64,000 nt of DNA, from positions 4,836,001-4,900,000 of the forward strand of contig NC_135772.1 in NCBI RefSeq assembly GCF_028453695.1, given 5' to 3'. Shown here piece after piece: positions 59,101 through 64,000 of this stretch. The stretch comes from Augochlora pura. Lineage: Eukaryota > Arthropoda > Insecta > Hymenoptera > Halictidae. The stretch's first letter is position 1. The number at the start of each line of letters is the position of its first letter. Below the pieces are notes generated by a model that was given only the letters and a program-made list of their open reading frames with translations, was not told the DNA's origin and ran no database searches. Position numbers and translations under genes: made by a program.

Positions 59101-62100
59101 ATTACGTATAGAACAAAGCAAACTTAATACAATAATTAATAGTTAAACACATTATATCAGGCCTTAGTCAAACGATCAAATGAAACAGCGTGGTACGGAA
59201 CGTGTTAAGTTGCACATTATTCCAAGTCTTTTAAGCGAACCGGTTAGCGTAATACAAACCAGTTAAGACCGAGATTTCTTTGCTAACATCTCTGTTAACA
59301 GCCCAAGTGATATTGTAGCGTAGACGATAGTAAGTTGATACAGGGGAGGTTTTCGTCACTGGATATGTTCAACCAGCATAAGACAGAAAGTGTTTGCTCA
59401 AGACTCTAATATGGCAGAGCACACGCCCGAAAGTTGTTTGCTCGATCGGACATCGAATTGTTTCAATCCTCTACGGTTCAATGTAAATATTCTCATTGAT
59501 CTCGATGGCTGACTAGAAAGGGGATCTTCTGTTCTATTCGAGACTATCCAAGCACAGTTCTATCAAAGGGTTAACTTGCTAATGCCGTTAGGACTCGGTT
59601 TAGCTGCGGTTAAAATACATGCGGTTGAAATGAACGTGCCATTTATAAGATTTAACGAATATCGGTGAAGCGTGAGTTACGTGTATTACATGTGTTTTAT
59701 CTATTAACGACGTCGACTGTCCGAAGGGTGGTAGTATGTATAGGCGTCTATTTATGTATAGGCGATGCTCGCATGTACGATATTTGTATTCCTATTGGTT
59801 ATAGTATGTCGTTGATAAGTGTGACAGCAATGGACAAACTGGTTCGTATTATTCCGGGCTTGCTGAACATCGACGATTTTACATATCGATTGCTGTAAAA
59901 GTCGGGTCAAACAATTCTTTATACATTGGTTAACATTAATCTCTGTTGGCTTTGTTCGCTGGCCAGCGGCCACGTATTTTGATTAATACCGCTAGCGTAG
60001 TTCGCGAGTAAATTTCAGAAAGTTGGGATATTTTTGGGAAGCGTTCTCTCTTGCATTTACGTTAATATTTCAGAAAAGGTTCGTTGCTTTTATTAAAATA
60101 ATATAGCTATGATAGTTACGTAATAAACATAGGCAATGTGTTATACAAAAATCGCAGGAGTTCTATCGTTCTATGCGTCTTACGAATGCATCAATTTCAT
60201 ATTGATTTCACATGATTAATCTCCACTTCTCGCATTTGCAAAGTAGAGGATTCAAAAACTAGCCCGACCGTTCCCACGTATTAGCATAGCAATCTTGACA
60301 AGGTGTGCTGGCGTGTTACCACCGTCAACGAACGTCTTATCAAACATTCCTTCTGTTACTTTTTGTCATCGCGTCGTAACTTTATTTCAAGAAGTAGATG
60401 GACGACAAATATTGTACATTACACGCTAAGGAGGAAGCGCGATACGATCTTCATTGTTAAACGTCACGTCAGCCATTGATTTTTCAAACGTGCATAGGAG
60501 ACTGTCGTTCATTAGGAAAGCTGGGCAGAAGTCCTAGACTCGAGAAATACAATTTCACATCAAATTAGAACCGAATTAGAAAATATTCTATTTTCTCAAT
60601 ACTTTTAATAGAAAAGGCATGATACGTCTGCTTGTCTCATTGTTCTTTTAATTACAATCGCTATAGATTGTCACGTAAAATTTCAATTTCAACTTCGCTC
60701 TCCGAATATCAACACGCGTTGAGAAAGAAATTATTTTTAAATTATGATCTGTAAAAAGAAGAGAGTCTTATATCTTATAGTTAAAAACAGTATTTTTGCG
60801 GACGGTTTTAATTCGGTGGCACAGGACCGCAGATTGTTTTACCGAATTATAATCTCTATTGCATTAAACGCAACAGGCTAAAGCGCGGTTAAAGAGTGGA
60901 TTATAAGTTCTGACTTCTCTTAATCCAGAGCGAAGTTTCTCTCAGACTGTATCCTCCCCTGTCCAGTGAAAGCATTCGGCGAGATAAGAAGTTTCTATCG
61001 GACTCCTGTCCTCAAAAATGAGCGGTTGAAAACGCGAGTTTGCCTAAGCGTCCTCTCTTGGTGCAGATATTATTGGAAAAAGATATTACAAGTTCTCTTT
61101 ATTTTACATAAGATTAGGGCAGTGTAAGGGATAAGGTGATCCTGATTTCTTATTACAATGCTACTTACAATTAGCATCTTTTTCCGATATCGACGTTTAA
61201 ACAGTAGTAGCTGGAAGGGAACCTACGCGTTAGGCTACAGGTCAGTGCTAATGCTTTCTCTTCTTCTCTTTTTTCACCCGCAACAAAAATACAATGGGCA
61301 AGGTAGAAGCGCTGGTCCGCGCTGGGATTTCCCCTCTTGCCGACGAATTGATGGCAGCCTCGATATTCGAGACGATGACGTACAACACTTGTGGATGCTC
61401 GACTCTCGTTCCTCATTGTTCCGTTTTACTTTTATCACTTCACCGTTCGGTGTTTACGAACCATTTCACCCTTGTCGAAACAACGGACCGTTCCTGTTAC
61501 GTTGTCAATTATTTTCGTGGCTCGAAACACGTCATTGCGGTCCGATACAATCGGCTCGTTTCTCTTCCTGTGAAAAATAGAAAAGCGACGCATGTTTCCT
61601 GAAAACTCGGATCTCGTTTAGGTCGCGAAAGGGCGCGCGGAACTATTCCGAAGGCAAAAGCGCAATAGGAATTATTGACGAAGTTACAGCCGTTTCAATG
61701 AAACGAGTCAGCCCGCGCTCGAAACTTCGAAGCCGTAACTTCAAACGTGTTACTCTCGAAATAGCATTTTGCAAAACGTTCGGCCATAGCCGACCTGCCG
61801 CACCCCCTCATTCGATTAACTTCGTCTCCTCGCACGCATGTTGTAAATTAGATTCGTTATCGGCCCCCCCGCGCGGCTTTTCTAAATAAACCTCGAGTAT
61901 CGTGTGCGAGCTCCTTTTCCAAGAGAATCGCGAAATCTTTAAATTCTCGCCATTGGAACAGTGTCTTTTTTTTTATTACAAACCTCTCGTTTATTTATTA
62001 ACAAAAATCCTCCCTCGGATCATTCGCAGACTGCTGGTCTTCATGCAAGATATAAAAGAATCCATGAATAAGTCTTAATTTTCCACGTTCAATTCACTTC

Positions 62101-63723
62101 GCTGAAAAACAAATTTGAGATTCGTTTAGTAATTATCTTCGTGGATTGAATTCTCCGCTGTGCAGTTGCGGAGGGCAAATGCGACGAGTCGAATGACATC
62201 TCACTTTGTAACGTTTAATGATTCGCCTCGTGTAAACGGATAACTGGAAAATTCTTTATAATTATGATTCCGGCTTGATTCTGCTTTCGAAAAGCGTTTA
62301 GAAGCGCGAAAGGAGCCGCTTGAACGGCCCACTTCTTTTGTCTACGCGTTCATGAAAGATTTCTGCCGCGGAACTTAACAGCAGATTTACCTGTTTCTAA
62401 CACGTTTCGTAGAAACTTCTCGCGCGGTATAATATATCGCGACATCTTCTCGTTTCCGAATTAACGGAGCACCTTCTCGGCATTATGAATTCTTTAAAAA
62501 TTTTCATTAGTTAAAAGTGGTGCGAATATGTAGAGTTGATTTACGATGCATTGAGACTGTAATAAAAGTGCAGTTTTTCAGAAATATAATTAAAATGCAT
62601 TCATAATGCAGTTGCAGTTTCGTTCTTGTGCTTCTGAAGCATATAAAAGTTAACAAAAACTCTCGTTTTGATCGCAATAGTTTGTTTTACAAGGGGAGAT
62701 CGTTTGGAGAATTTATGTTAGTTACTGTGCAGGTTGCCAGCGGTGACACAAGATGCAATTTTATTCCGCAATCATAACTTCCTGACTCGCGAATCGATAG
62801 TATCGATTGACCTCTTATCCTCCTCTTATTTTTAATTACTTTCATCCTTTATAGTCGCTTTTTTAAGACAGTATTAATATTATTACAATGTACACGATCA
62901 CGAAGCTATTAAACGCAGATATCATTTTTCTAAGGGAGCTGATCAATTTCCGCCAATTATTATTATTGCCTCAATTGTATAAGGCTTATACAGTAGACTA
63001 CAATTTTGTACATTATACAGAATAGATAGAAATTAATAATTAAATTCTTGTGTCACATTTTATTATATAATGATATATAATTCTGAGGCCTTTAATTTTT
63101 AGCTAAAAGAATTTAAAACAAAGTCGTGTGTGTTCGTACTGTAATTTCTAGATAAATGAACGAATTCGTATGCAACTCGATAATAATCGAAGCCGATATC
63201 TCAGTTTCGAAGACATTTATGTAAGTACCGATTCCACCGATCGAATTAGAATGATATCCATTGTCGGAGTGATAACGCGTTGCGCAACATTTTCCACGAA
63301 GATTGAGTTATTGTAATTCGTAAAGGTTGCCGCGTTACGACTCGCTGTTTTCATAAAGTCCATTTCATCTTCTCTCGAGATAATGGTGGGTGAGGTTGTA
63401 TAAGTTAGGTTTACATAATACCATGGTGTCCGCAGGATCTTGGTCATTTGCTTTTATTTGTTCATTCGATACGAGTCCTCCATTACTGCAGTTCCGTATA
63501 CTATTTGAATTTCTGCAGATATTATATCAAATTATATAATTATTCCAACTTTAAAATAATATTAGAATTATTTTATATTCGATAGTTATTTCATATTAAT
63601 TTGTTACGCAAATCTGCATTAATTTCGAGATTGATTTATATCGTGAATTTATCAGACAACGTTTCTTATTTCTTAAATGACAATCCTTAAAAATATAAAT
63701 TAGTTTTAATATTGAATTGTTAC
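53199..63723 (+). other. Probable long first intron of tomosyn
   Basis: AT-rich with scattered CpG-rich pockets (about 56.5-57.8, 58.4-58.8 and 61.2-61.9 kb). No recognisable exon, tRNA or transposase. Small repeats only: a TTTA/TTTG run near 53797-53830 and (ATA)n at 55753-55773. A 138-codon plus-strand frame at 57409-57825 has no recognisable domain or splice context. Confidence 0.5.
55753..55773. repeat. (AAT)n microsatellite
   Basis: About seven ATA/AAT units in the putative tomosyn intron. Confidence 0.85.
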
Positions 63724-64000
63724 CAGAATTGTTCCACTACATTTTATATAAACGACTTGTAGATTAGTGGGTGCCTCGAAGTATAGACATCCGTAGTGAT
63801 CGCAGCCTAGGCTCTCGCCGATCGCTTCTGTAGATACTTTAAGGCTTGTTCCTAACAAACCAACCCCCCTTGTCATCAACTCTACGTGGTCGGCCGTCTC
63901 TTCGACTGTCAGATAGGTCAAACTGTGTTGTTCCGCGGAGAACTTTACTCGCCAATGTATGTCAGTGTATAAATTCTGAAGGAGCGTCTCCAGAATTCGC
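63724..64000 (-). CDS. Exon of an unrecognised minus-strand gene running off the right end
   Basis: The minus strand is open from 64000 inward and reads RILETLLQNLYTDIHWRVKF, SAEQHSLTYLTVEETADHVE, LMTRGVGLLGTSLKVSTEAI, GESLGCDHYGCLYFEAPTNL, with natural-looking composition. A plausible donor (CTG|GTAACA) follows at 63724; without it the frame stops at 63706. No ATG suits as a start, so this is an internal or terminal exon with the 5' part outside the window. I do not recognise the family. It would lie antisense to, or beyond, the tomosyn gene. Confidence 0.45.

Overview
The window is nuclear DNA from an insect. The intron-rich genes, 70-80 bp introns next to multi-kb introns, AT-rich intergenic DNA with CpG-rich islands, an RR-type cuticle protein, a ZAD zinc-finger protein and Tc1/mariner-like MITEs fit a hymenopteran (bee, wasp or ant). 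This placement is inference; no species can be named. There is no operon, CRISPR array or rRNA, and I found no convincing tRNA. Gene models below were built by hand from reading frames, GT/AG (one GC/AG) splice sites and phase continuity.

Layout. 0.8-0.9 kb: promoter and 12-nt first coding exon of a gene leaving on the minus strand (cuticle-gene-like). 7.0-8.3 kb: complete RR cuticle protein (+). 14.3-15.6 kb: four-finger C2H2 protein with polyQ (-). 21.6-22.9 kb: two ZAD exons (-), in phase with the zinc-finger exons and probably the 5' end of the same gene; the sequence between them includes a CpG-rich, strand-asymmetric GA/CT tract. 24.1-26.5 kb: complete CD36-family receptor (+). 27.8-32.2 kb: proton-coupled amino-acid transporter (SLC36-like, -), tail-to-tail with the CD36 gene, with a GC-AG intron. 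32-44 kb: gene-poor, with a CpG-rich block at 38.8-40.6 kb.

44.5-53.2 kb is a dense cluster of housekeeping and trafficking genes: TMEM129 ER ubiquitin ligase (-), head-to-head with the spliceosomal WD protein Smu1 (+); a 100-N assembly gap cutting the last Smu1 codon; then an inverted, truncated copy of Smu1 exons 1-3 with promoter; golgin-45/BLZF1 (-); and the first coding exon of tomosyn (+). Tomosyn's first intron occupies most or all of the remaining >10 kb. A minus-strand exon of an unrecognised gene runs off the right end.

The most notable observations are the inverted Smu1 duplication beside the gap (near-identical genic part, diverged promoter, one conserved palindrome), the probable ZAD/C2H2 single gene interrupted by a polypurine tract, three MITE-like elements, a perfect 24-bp palindrome, and a possible small secreted peptide gene near 11.8 kb. 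I found no clearly new multi-gene system.
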